64,000 bases of DNA from Haloferula luteola. GTDB taxonomy: Bacteria > Verrucomicrobiota > Verrucomicrobiia > Verrucomicrobiales > Akkermansiaceae. Numbering within the stretch: the stretch's first letter is position 1; every line of letters starts with the position of its first letter. The stretch lies in NCBI RefSeq assembly GCF_014201715.1, contig NZ_JACHFD010000009.1, positions 1-64,000 of the forward strand, read 5' to 3'. Both the position numbers and the translations under genes were made by a program. This document shows, piece after piece, positions 57,202 through 64,000 of the stretch. A model generated the notes under the pieces. It did not search any database, was not told where the DNA came from, and saw only the letters and a list, made by a program, of their open reading frames with translations.

Positions 57202-57768
57202 TTATTCTTCGTCGAGCTTGGCGAAGCCGTCGAGAGCTTTGGGAACCGCCACCTTGTCAATGACATGGATCACCCCGTTGCTCGCCTGAATGTCAGCATT
57301 CACGACTTTCGATTCTTCCAGTTCGACGGTGGTGCCATCGACATCGATCTCCATCAGATCACCGCTCATTGCTTTGATTTCGGTGTCTTTCATCGAGGCC
57401 GCCATGATCTTACCAGGGAAGACATGGCTCAGGAGCAGTTGGCGAAGCTTGAGCTTGTTTTCCGGTGCTAGAAGCTCGGTCAAGGTGCCTTCAGGCAGCT
57501 TGCGGAAGGCTTCATCGGTGGGAGCGAAGACGGTAATGGCTCCAGCTTTCGCGAGATCTTCTTCCAGACCCGCGGCCTTGATGGCGGTCGTGAGGACTTG
57601 GAAAGTGGTACCATCTTCGATGGCCTTGAGCACGGTATCCGACTCTTTGGTAACCGCGGCTTCGGTCATCGGGGTGCTGGCCTTAGGATTTTCGGGTCCA
57701 TCGGCAGCAAGAGCGGCAGGACCTGCAACCGGAATGGCGAGCATCAGAGCGAGTTCAGTCAGTTTCAT
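57202..57768 (-). CDS. Exported fasciclin (FAS1) domain protein
   Basis: 188 aa from ATG 57768 (MKLTELALMLAIPVAGPAALAADG, signal peptide); a longer frame to 57849 is unlikely. One FAS1 domain: SDTVLKAIEDGTTFQVLTTAIKAAGLEEDLAKAGAITVFAPTDEAFRKLPEGTLTELL (H1 box: TVFAPTDEAF), then LRQLLLSHVFPGKIMAAS and VVNADIQASNGVIHVIDKVAVP (H2 box: NGVIHVID). Adhesion-type extracellular module, single copy. Followed by its own terminator. Confidence 0.93.
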   Translation of the reverse strand: MKLTELALMLAIPVAGPAALAADGPENPKASTPMTEAAVTKESDTVLKAIEDGTTFQVLTTAIKAAGLEEDLAKAGAITVFAPTDEAFRKLPEGTLTELLAPENKLKLRQLLLSHVFPGKIMAASMKDTEIKAMSGDLMEIDVDGTTVELEESKVVNADIQASNGVIHVIDKVAVPKALDGFAKLDEE

Positions 57769-58037
57769 AAGTTTGTCGATGGGAGTTGGGGACCTTGGCG
57801 TTCGGGCCGCGGTCCGTGTTGATCCCCTCTCTTGCATCTCTGGTTCCAACTGCGAGTGGAGCGGCGAAGCGATCTAAGCATCAAGGAGGTGGCATTTTTC
57901 CAAGAGCTTCAGGTCGGGTCCGGCGACCCTATCGAGGACGCGCAACGCACGGCTCAGGATGCAAGGCGCAACGGCTTCCTGGCATGCCCTCGGGGTGGGT
58001 TGACACATGGGCCTGGGAATTTATTTTTCGCGCCGCG

Positions 58038-59885
58038 ATGAGCACGACGACTTCCGAAAAACACGGCTTTCAGGCGGAGATTCAGCAGCTCCTCGATTTG
58101 GTGGTGCATTCTCTGTACACGGACCGCGAGATCTTCCTGCGTGAGTTGGTTTCGAATGCATCCGATGCGATGGAGAAGCTCCGGCACCTCGAATCGACGG
58201 AGAAAGACATCCAAGATTCCGGACTTCCGCTGGAGGTGACGATCTCTGCCGATCAAGAAGCAGGCACCTTGACGATTCAGGACCGCGGCATTGGCATGAC
58301 TCGCGAGGAATTAGTGGAGAATTTGGGAACGATCGCCCACTCGGGAACCAAGGCGTTTCTCCAGTCCATGAAGGAGAGCGGATCAACGCCAGCGGGCATG
58401 ATCGGACAATTCGGGGTTGGCTTCTATTCCGCCTTCATGGTGGCGGATGAAGTGCAGGTTTTCACCCGCAGCTGGCGGAAGGATGGTGAAGGTTGGGTGT
58501 GGATCAGTGATGGCAAGACCGGCTACGAAATGGAGTCGGCCGAGGGCCTGGAGCGTGGCACGAAGATCGTGCTGAAGCTCAAAGAGGATCAGAAAGAGTA
58601 CGCCGAGGAGTACCGCATCAAGCATCTCGTCGAAACCTACAGCAATTTCGTCGGATTCCCGGTGATGGTGGATGGCAAGCGCGTGAACGAAATCGAAGCG
58701 CTGTGGTTGAAGAACAAGAGCGAGATTTCTGAAGAAGAATACAAGGCCTTCTATCAGTTTCAGGCGAAGGCTTTCGACGAGCCGCAGTATCGGTTGCATT
58801 TCGCTGCCGATGCTCCCATATCGATCAACGCGCTGCTCTTTGTACCCTCGGAGAACCCTGAGCGAATGGGCTTTGGAAAGGTGGACGGCGGGGTGGCCCT
58901 TTACTGCAAGAAGGTTCTCATCGACGCCGACCCGAAGGGGCTACTACCGGAGTGGCTGCGCTTCATGAAGGGGGTGATTGATAGCGCCGACTTGCCATTG
59001 AACATCTCGCGGGAGTCGATGCAGGACAGCGCGCTGGTGCGGAAGATCGGTCAGGTGATTGTGAAGCGGGTGCTGAAGATGTTTGAGAAGGAAGCCTCGG
59101 GTGACCCGGAAAAATGGCAGGCCTTTTACAAGAAGTTCGATCGGTTCTTTAAGGAGGGGATCGCGACCGATTTTGCCCATCGCGAGGCGCTGGCGAAGTT
59201 GCTGCGTTTTGAGAGTTCGATGACGGAGGCTGGCAAGTTGACGGGATTGGTCGATTATCTCACCCGTGCGAAGGAGGGCCAGGAGGTCATCTACTACTTA
59301 GTTGGTAGCAACCGCGATCAGATCGAGGCGAGCCCCTATTTGGAAGGGTTCCGCAAGCGCGGTTTGGAGGTGGTGTATTTCACCGACGCCGTGGACGAAT
59401 ATGTGGTCGATTCGCTGGGCGATTTCGATGGCAAGAAGTTGGTCTCGATTGCCAAGTCTGGCGTTGACCTCGAAGATGCCGAGCTGGACGGAGAGGCTCT
59501 TTCTGAGGAGGAGACGCAGTCGCTGTGTGAGTTTTTGAAGGCTGAGTTTGGCGATCGGGTGACTCAAGTGGCGGCAGGCAAGCGACTGGTCGATAGCCCG
59601 GTCGTGGCGCTGACTCCAGAGGACGCGATGACGCCTCAGATGCGGGCGATGATGAAGGCCATGGACGAGAACTTCAGTGATGAGGTGAAAGTCGAGTTGG
59701 AGATCAATCCTCGCCACGAGATCGTCCGCAAGCTTGCCGCAGCGAAAGACGCCGAGCCGGAAGTCGCGAAATTGGTCGCGGGTCAATTGCTCGACAATGC
59801 TTTGATGGCAGCGGGTCTTCTCGAAGATGCTCGCGAAACCGTGAAGCGCATGAACGCGCTGATGGCGAAGGCACTGGGGTCGTAA
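58038..59885 (+). CDS. htpG: Molecular chaperone HtpG (Hsp90)
   Basis: 615 aa from ATG 58038 (MSTTTSEKHGFQAEIQQLLDLVVHSLYTDREIFLRELVSNASDAMEKLRHLE). GHKL ATPase motifs: NASDA (the conserved Glu and Asn lie in LRELVSNASDA), DRGIGMT, GTIAHSGTKAF and GQFGVGFYSAFMVAD. The middle domain is seen in PLNISRESMQ, and the C-terminal dimerisation domain ends in MNALMAKALGS. An upstream frame from 57786 lacks likeness and overlaps the fasciclin promoter region. Assists folding of cytosolic client proteins under stress. No Shine-Dalgarno evident. Confidence 0.97.
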   Translation: MSTTTSEKHGFQAEIQQLLDLVVHSLYTDREIFLRELVSNASDAMEKLRHLESTEKDIQDSGLPLEVTISADQEAGTLTIQDRGIGMTREELVENLGTIAHSGTKAFLQSMKESGSTPAGMIGQFGVGFYSAFMVADEVQVFTRSWRKDGEGWVWISDGKTGYEMESAEGLERGTKIVLKLKEDQKEYAEEYRIKHLVETYSNFVGFPVMVDGKRVNEIEALWLKNKSEISEEEYKAFYQFQAKAFDEPQYRLHFAADAPISINALLFVPSENPERMGFGKVDGGVALYCKKVLIDADPKGLLPEWLRFMKGVIDSADLPLNISRESMQDSALVRKIGQVIVKRVLKMFEKEASGDPEKWQAFYKKFDRFFKEGIATDFAHREALAKLLRFESSMTEAGKLTGLVDYLTRAKEGQEVIYYLVGSNRDQIEASPYLEGFRKRGLEVVYFTDAVDEYVVDSLGDFDGKKLVSIAKSGVDLEDAELDGEALSEEETQSLCEFLKAEFGDRVTQVAAGKRLVDSPVVALTPEDAMTPQMRAMMKAMDENFSDEVKVELEINPRHEIVRKLAAAKDAEPEVAKLVAGQLLDNALMAAGLLEDARETVKRMNALMAKALGS

Positions 59886-59903
59886 ATGAGGCCCTTGGTT
59901 GCG

Positions 59904-59944
59904 ACGCCTGCGATTCGAGCTGTTCGCTCTGAAATCGCAGGCGT
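59904..59944 (+). terminator. Hairpin after htpG
   Basis: acgcctgcgatt (59904-59915) pairs perfectly with aatcgcaggcgt (59933-59944), 12 bp, 17-base loop. Only two T follow, so a weak or Rho-assisted end of the htpG transcript. Confidence 0.55.
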
Positions 59945-60033
59945 TTCGGCGGGCACTTGGTCGGTCATTCTCGATGCGAAGAAAAGCGGTGCATGGTGGA
60001 TGAAATCCGCCGGCGCTGTGGTAGAACCCGGCC

Positions 60034-62616
60034 GTGCGTTTGCCGGTATTTGAGATTGAGGACGAACTGAAGGCTGCGGTTGCGACGGGTGACCGGGCGA
60101 GGGTGCTATTGAAAGCTCCCACGGGATCGGGGAAATCGACGGCGGTTCCTGGGATGATCCGGGACGCTGGATTGGAGGGCAGAGTTTTGGTCATTGAGCC
60201 GCGGCGAATGGCGGCACGGCTATTGGCGGGATGGGTGGCAAAGCAGCGGGGTGCTTCGGTTGGCGGGGAGGTGGGATATGCGGTGCGTTTCGACACGAAA
60301 TATGGTCGGGAGACGCAGATCCTTTTTCTGACGGATGGCGTTTTCCAAAGGTGGATCCAAGACGACCCTGAGCTGAAAGGGGTGTCTGCCGTGGTCTTTG
60401 ATGAGTTCCACGAGCGGAGACTGTCGGTGGATGTGGCATTGGGGAGGTGCTTGGATTTGCAGGAGAAGTCGCGGAACGACTTAGCGGTGGTGGTGATGTC
60501 GGCGACCTTGGAGACGGCGGGATTGGCCGAGTTTCTTGCGGGGCCACGGCAGGCCGATCCGGTCACGATCTTGGAGGCGGGTGGGCGGACGTTTCCGGTG
60601 GAGATTTCCTATCGGCCTTCGAGGCCGGTCAGGGATCGCAATGGGCGGATGGTGGAGCCACCGGTCTGGGAACAAATCGCGAGTGCGTGCAAAGAGGCGC
60701 TGGTGGATCCGGATTGTGGCGACGTGTTGTGTTTCCTGCCCGGAATGCACGAGATCCGGAAAACGGAGGAGCTGTTGCGCCATGCGGGTTGGACCCGAGG
60801 GCGGACCATCTATCCGTTGCATAGTGGGCTGCCGCCAGCAGCGCAGGAGGCGGCCGTGTCGAATGGGGGAGGGCCGAAGATCATCGTTTCGACGAACGTG
60901 GCGGAGACATCACTCACGATCGAAGGGGTGCGGACGGTGATTGATTCCGGACAGGCGCGGGTGTCCGGATTTGATGCTCGGCGTGGAATCGGGACGCTTT
61001 TGGTGAAGAAGATTTCGCGGGCAGCGGCGGATCAGCGAGCCGGGCGGGCGGGGCGGACCGCGGCGGGCCGGTGTTTTCGGTTGTGGAGCGATGGCGACCA
61101 GGCGCGGCGCGAGGGCTTTGAGACTCCTGAGGTGCATCGAGTGGATCTTTCGGAAGTGTGTCTGTTGCTGAAGGCGAGCGGTGTGAGCGCGGTAGCGGAT
61201 TTTCGTTGGCTCGATGCGCCGAAGCCGGAGGCGTTGGCGCGGGCAGAAAGTTTGCTGCATGGATTGGGTGCCACAGATTTGCACGGAAGGATCACGGAAG
61301 AAGGAAAGGCGATGGCGTCGTTGCCTTTGGAGCCAAGGTTCGCGCGATTGATGATGGCCGGTGTCGAGCACGGCTGTGTGGCCGAGATGGCTTTCGTGTG
61401 CGCTGCTGTCCAGGGGGAAGGGATCTGGTCAGGGAAGGGAGGGGGCGGCATGAAAGATTTCGTCGATGTACGAGACTTCTCGGACTTTCAAGCGGAGTGG
61501 CGAGGATTTGGCTCCGCGGAGGCGATGCAGTTTGACCCGCGGAGAGTTTCCCCATTGGGCATCCATGGTCGCGGTGCGCGGGAAGTGGCCCAGAGCTTTG
61601 ATCGATTGAAGAAGCTAGCGTGGCAACGAGGTTGGCCGGTGGATGAAGTGGACTTTGACGGGAGGAGAGATGCGGTGGGCAAGGCGATGCTTGCAGGTTT
61701 CAGTGATCGACTCGGCGTGCGATTTGGGGAGGCCACCTTGGCGTGCCGGATGGTGGGAAACCGTCGCGGGAAACTGGATGAGCACAGCGCGGCGAAGCGG
61801 GCGGGAGCCTTCGTGGCGGCCGAGATGACCGAGGTGGAGGGTCGTGAGGTGATCACGCATTTGAAGCGGGCGACGGCGGTGGAGCTCAGTTGGCTGCGTG
61901 ACTGGTTTGCAGAGGATTTTTCTGAAACCGATGGAGCGGCTTGGGATGAAAGCAGGCGTCGAGTGGTGGGTCGCAAGGAGTTGCGGTTTCGCGATCTCGT
62001 TCTGGAGAGCAAGGATGTCGACCAGGGGGTGAATCTCGACGCGGCGGCGGAGCTTTTGGCGGAGCGAGTGCTGTCGGGGGAGTTGGTTTTGAAGAAGTGG
62101 GATGCTGCGGTGGAGCAGTGGTGTGCGAGGTTGGGGTGTCTATCGGAATGGATGCCGGAGTTGGAGTTACCGACATGGACGCACGAGGATCAGGCAGCGG
62201 CCGTGGCGCAGATTTGCCATGGTGCGGTGAGCTACAAAGAGATCAAGGAGGCGGAGGTGTGGCCGGTATTGCGCGATTGGTTGAGTCCGCCCCAGCAGGC
62301 GGCCTTGGATGCGTACGCGCCGGAGCGATTGAAATTGGTGAACGGTCAGAATCCTAAGGTGATGTATGAGGTGGGGAAGGATCCACAGATTGGACTTCGA
62401 GTGCGGGATCTCTTTGGAGTTTGGGAGACGCCGAAGATCGCAGGGGGGAAGGTGTCAGTGTTGGTGCATGTGCAGGCACCGAATCAGCGGCCGTGGCAAA
62501 TGACGAAGGACTTGGAAAGTTTCTGGAAAGGCGGCTATGCGCTAATGAGGAAGGAATTGGCGGGGAGGTATCCGAAGCACCCGTGGCCGGAGAATCCGAA
62601 AGAAAACGGGGGGTAG
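60034..62616 (+). CDS. hrpB: ATP-dependent helicase HrpB (DEAH-box)
   Basis: 860 aa with a GTG start at 60034. Helicase motifs: I APTGSGKST, Ia IEPRRMAAR, II VVFDEFHERR, III SATLE, IV-V IIVSTNVAETSLTIEGV and VIDSGQARV, VI QRAGRAGRTAAGRCFRLW. The winged-helix and HA2 region follow, and the family-specific C-terminal HrpB domain is clear from about residue 700 (RLKLVNGQNPKVMYEVGKDPQIGLRVRDLFGVWETPKIAGGKVSVLVHVQAPNQRPWQMTKDLESFWKGGYALMRKELAGRYPKHPWPENP). DEAH/RHA-type helicase of unknown substrate. The stop lies next to the first unit of a tandem repeat array. Confidence 0.95.
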   Translation: MRLPVFEIEDELKAAVATGDRARVLLKAPTGSGKSTAVPGMIRDAGLEGRVLVIEPRRMAARLLAGWVAKQRGASVGGEVGYAVRFDTKYGRETQILFLTDGVFQRWIQDDPELKGVSAVVFDEFHERRLSVDVALGRCLDLQEKSRNDLAVVVMSATLETAGLAEFLAGPRQADPVTILEAGGRTFPVEISYRPSRPVRDRNGRMVEPPVWEQIASACKEALVDPDCGDVLCFLPGMHEIRKTEELLRHAGWTRGRTIYPLHSGLPPAAQEAAVSNGGGPKIIVSTNVAETSLTIEGVRTVIDSGQARVSGFDARRGIGTLLVKKISRAAADQRAGRAGRTAAGRCFRLWSDGDQARREGFETPEVHRVDLSEVCLLLKASGVSAVADFRWLDAPKPEALARAESLLHGLGATDLHGRITEEGKAMASLPLEPRFARLMMAGVEHGCVAEMAFVCAAVQGEGIWSGKGGGGMKDFVDVRDFSDFQAEWRGFGSAEAMQFDPRRVSPLGIHGRGAREVAQSFDRLKKLAWQRGWPVDEVDFDGRRDAVGKAMLAGFSDRLGVRFGEATLACRMVGNRRGKLDEHSAAKRAGAFVAAEMTEVEGREVITHLKRATAVELSWLRDWFAEDFSETDGAAWDESRRRVVGRKELRFRDLVLESKDVDQGVNLDAAAELLAERVLSGELVLKKWDAAVEQWCARLGCLSEWMPELELPTWTHEDQAAAVAQICHGAVSYKEIKEAEVWPVLRDWLSPPQQAALDAYAPERLKLVNGQNPKVMYEVGKDPQIGLRVRDLFGVWETPKIAGGKVSVLVHVQAPNQRPWQMTKDLESFWKGGYALMRKELAGRYPKHPWPENPKENGG

Positions 62617-62622
62617 AGGAGT

Positions 62623-62645
62623 GCGGGGGCATGACCCCGCTTTTT
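62623..62645 (+). terminator. Terminator in repeat unit 1 (after hrpB)
   Basis: gcgggg (62623-62628) pairs with ccccgc (62635-62640), then ttttt (62641-62645). It lies 7 bp after the hrpB stop and is the natural terminator of that gene. Copies in units 2 and 3 are at 62775-62798 and 62933-62956. Confidence 0.8.
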
Positions 62646-62679
62646 GGGGGAGGTGGGGTTGTGGGGTGAGCTGGGATGG

Positions 62680-62695
62680 AGCCGACATGTCGGCT
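62680..62695. repeat. 16-bp perfect palindrome (unit 1); copy at 62833-62848
   Basis: agccgacatgtcggct is its own reverse complement. It occurs once in unit 1 and once in unit 2 and is missing in unit 3. Confidence 0.9.
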
Positions 62696-62735
62696 CTGAT
62701 GGGGGTGCTGGGGTGGGAGCGGCTCGGAGAGAAAA

Positions 62736-62753
62736 GCGCCGACGTGTCGGCGC
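62736..62753. repeat. 18-bp palindrome (unit 1); copies at 62889-62906 and 62992-63009
   Basis: gcgccgac-gt-gtcggcgc, an 8-bp inverted repeat around a 2-bp centre, followed by agtccg in all three units. The three copies are identical, while the spacers differ. Confidence 0.9.
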
Positions 62754-63054
62754 AGTCCGGAGGGAGAGAGGAGTGCGGGGGCATGACCCCGCTTTTTTGG
62801 GGGAGGTGGGGTTGGGGGGTGAGCTGGGATGGAGCCGACATGTCGGCTCTGGAGAGGGTGCTGGGGTGGGAGCGAGGCGGAGGGGAAAGCGCCGACGTGT
62901 CGGCGCAGTCCGGAGGGAAGAGAGAGAGGAGTGCGGGGGCATGACCCCGCTTTTTTGGGTGAGCTGGGATGGGAGCGAGGCGGAGAGAAAAGCGCCGACG
63001 TGTCGGCGCAGTCCGAGAGGTCACCGAAACAACTTGGAAGGGAGGGGGAGGTTG

Positions 63055-63615
63055 GTGGAAGTTCAGGACGTGGCCCGATTGCTGATGCTGGTATCTCTGA
63101 TGACGCTGATCGCGGCAGCGGTAGCGCGATGGTGGTTTTGGGGGAGAATTCGAGATCAGGGACGACGGATCCCGTGCGAAATGTCTGTCGCCGAGTTGGG
63201 GAATGCGTTGGGCGTGCCCGCCGGGCGCTCGGGAGAATTGAGGGATGCGGCCGCATTAGGGAGCGCGTTGCGCGAGGCAGGATTGAAATTGATGGAAATG
63301 GAGGGAATTGCAGAGGCGAAGCGTCGGCGAATCGGCTGGTGGAATCTGAGGATTCTTCCGGCGCTGGTGGCAGTGGTGTTGGTGTTTTCCGCGGTAAGCC
63401 GATGGGCGCCCTTTGCTTGGGTTTTGGCAGTGGGGATGTTGGTGATGGCAGGGCACGTGGCCGTCCGCATGAGTGGTGTGGGGGTGGAGTTGGAAGCGGT
63501 GAAGCGGGGTCACATGGAGTTGAGGAAGAAAGTTCGCTTGCGTCGCGTCGACGAGGAAGAGGCGATCTTGCGTTGCGCCCGGGCGAGTGTGTGGGAGACG
63601 ATTTTTCCGTGGTGA
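63055..63615 (+). CDS. Unrecognised membrane protein, about 186 aa
   Basis: GTG 63055 chosen because a ggaggggga lies 5 bp upstream; TTG 63052 is equally in frame. The frame is open further upstream, but that part is the tandem repeat. One N-terminal membrane helix (VARLLMLVSLMTLIAAAVARWWFWG), a soluble helical stretch (residues 35-90), then two more hydrophobic segments (WNLRILPALVAVVLVFSAV and FAWVLAVGMLVMAGHVAVRM). The C-terminal tail is basic and charged (ELRKKVRLRRVDEEEAILRCARASVWETIFPW). No family recognised. Confidence 0.6.
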   Translation: MEVQDVARLLMLVSLMTLIAAAVARWWFWGRIRDQGRRIPCEMSVAELGNALGVPAGRSGELRDAAALGSALREAGLKLMEMEGIAEAKRRRIGWWNLRILPALVAVVLVFSAVSRWAPFAWVLAVGMLVMAGHVAVRMSGVGVELEAVKRGHMELRKKVRLRRVDEEEAILRCARASVWETIFPW

Positions 63616-63643
63616 GTGGATGGGGTCTGCTTTAGATCGTTCC

Positions 63644-64000
63644 ATGGTTTACTCGCTGTTTTTCGGAATGGGATTCAACTTGGTGCCGCTGATTTTATGG
63701 TGGATCGGCACCTGGATTTGGAGGCGGACGGCGCGGGATTTGGCGTATTGGGCTTTGTGGGTGGGGGTGTTGATCGTGACGTTCGCGGATGGGTTGAACT
63801 TGGTCGTTGGAGGGATGTTGATTGATGGTTTTGGGGGGAATGACTGGATGGGTTGGAATCCGCTGGCAGGCCTTGGCTGGTTGGGGCAGCTGATTTTTTC
63901 TGTGGGCTTCGTGATGCGAGCCTTGCGTTCGGCCCGGGAAATGGAGCGCGTGAAGGAGTTGGAGATGGTGATTCAGGCGCAAAGTGAGCAACTTTCGCGG
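63644..64000 (+). CDS. Unrecognised membrane protein, partial (runs off the right edge)
   Basis: ATG 63644 opens an uninterrupted frame to the end of the window, 119 codons. Three hydrophobic segments are visible (FFGMGFNLVPLILWWIGTWIW, LAYWALWVGVLIVTFADG, LGWLGQLIFSVGFVMRAL). They are followed by a charged helical stretch with heptad-like spacing (REMERVKELEMVIQAQSEQLSR) that looks like the start of a coiled coil or a signal-transduction linker. It may belong to a sensor protein, but the end is missing. Confidence 0.6.
   Translation, partial: MVYSLFFGMGFNLVPLILWWIGTWIWRRTARDLAYWALWVGVLIVTFADGLNLVVGGMLIDGFGGNDWMGWNPLAGLGWLGQLIFSVGFVMRALRSAREMERVKELEMVIQAQSEQLSR

Larger units (their letters stand above)
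62616..63016. repeat. Three tandem units of about 150 bp with terminators and palindromes
   Basis: Units start at 62616, 62768 and 62926 (periods 152 and 158); the third is shortened to about 90 bp. Each complete unit contains, in order, the hairpin gcgggg-n6-ccccgc with a T run, a G-rich spacer, the palindrome agccgacatgtcggct, another G-rich spacer and the palindrome gcgccgacgtgtcggcgc followed by cagtccg. Unit 3 lacks the first palindrome and most of the spacer. Frames through it are open on both strands but translate to repeated low-complexity sequence, so I do not read it as coding. Confidence 0.9.

Noticed and set aside
62616-63016. CRISPR array
   Set aside because: Units are about 150 bp with only three copies; no short direct repeats with unique spacers and no cas genes.
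62354-63256. A 300-codon minus-strand frame and several + strand frames through the tandem repeats
   Set aside because: They translate the repeat array into Pro/Ser/Thr-rich or Gly/Arg-rich periodic sequence; open on all strands because the units lack stop codons.

Overview
This window is a chromosomal segment of a GC-rich bacterium, most likely a member of the Verrucomicrobiota (Verrucomicrobiales; a marine or halotolerant relative of Haloferula/Luteolibacter-type organisms). That placement is inference. It rests on secreted sulfatases, a PEP-CTERM-sorted protein, a GtaA-type glutaminase-domain protein, the C-terminal DPDHDGRPNFLEWAIGSDP-type tail of the large sulfatase, sucrose (osmolyte) synthesis genes, and a tRNA-Thr/tuf/tRNA-Trp/secE/nusG/rpl/rpoBC block with mostly Shine-Dalgarno-less starts.

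Region 1 (1 to about 6.5 kb) is accessory DNA. I read it as an integron gene-cassette array. Small unrecognised ORFs, all on the + strand, alternate with 126-132 bp palindromic sites whose ends pair as attC R'' and R' boxes (GGCGAAC/GTTCGCC, AGAGAAC/GTTCTCT, GCATAAC/GTTATGC). For two successive cassettes the R' half at the 5' end is the exact complement of the R'' box at the 3' end of the same cassette, which is what cassette excision and integration demands. No integrase is visible, so the array is either the distal part of an integron running off the left edge or an orphan attC cluster (CALIN). The array is damaged by three insertion sequences: an IS30-family element with a frameshifted transposase, an internally deleted IS1182-like element sitting exactly in the R'' box of an attC, and a decayed IS30 fragment that marks the right end of the array.

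Region 2 (6.5-35.6 kb) is ordinary but lifestyle-specific chromosome. It holds a secreted metallopeptidase with calcium-binding and ricin-lectin modules plus a helical-repeat partner; an AraC regulator with a Cys-nucleophile hydrolase and a Tat-exported cupin; fumC; a GtaA-like secreted enzyme; a sucrose-phosphate phosphatase/sucrose-phosphate synthase pair; a DUF1802/acyltransferase/polysaccharide-deacetylase operon; two sulfatases flanking a PEP-CTERM protein; a glycosyltransferase/methyltransferase pair; queD; two membrane proteins (AI-2E-like and YihY-like); an epimerase; an amidase; and a YmdB-like phosphodiesterase.

Region 3 (35.7-48.95 kb) is the information-processing block: tRNA-Thr, tuf, tRNA-Trp, secE, nusG, rplK, rplA, rplJ, rplL, rpoB, rpoC, ended by a strong intrinsic terminator. 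Structured spacers lie between rplJ and rplL and between rplL and rpoB, and rplL is the only protein gene here with a canonical Shine-Dalgarno.

Region 4 (49-64 kb) carries housekeeping and envelope genes: hdeD-like, a lipoprotein, mqo, rsmH, ilvD, phoH-like, a multi-BON exported protein, a fasciclin protein, htpG and hrpB. After hrpB lies a three-unit tandem array built from terminator hairpins and GC-rich palindromes (62616-63016), then two unrecognised membrane-protein genes, the last running off the right edge.
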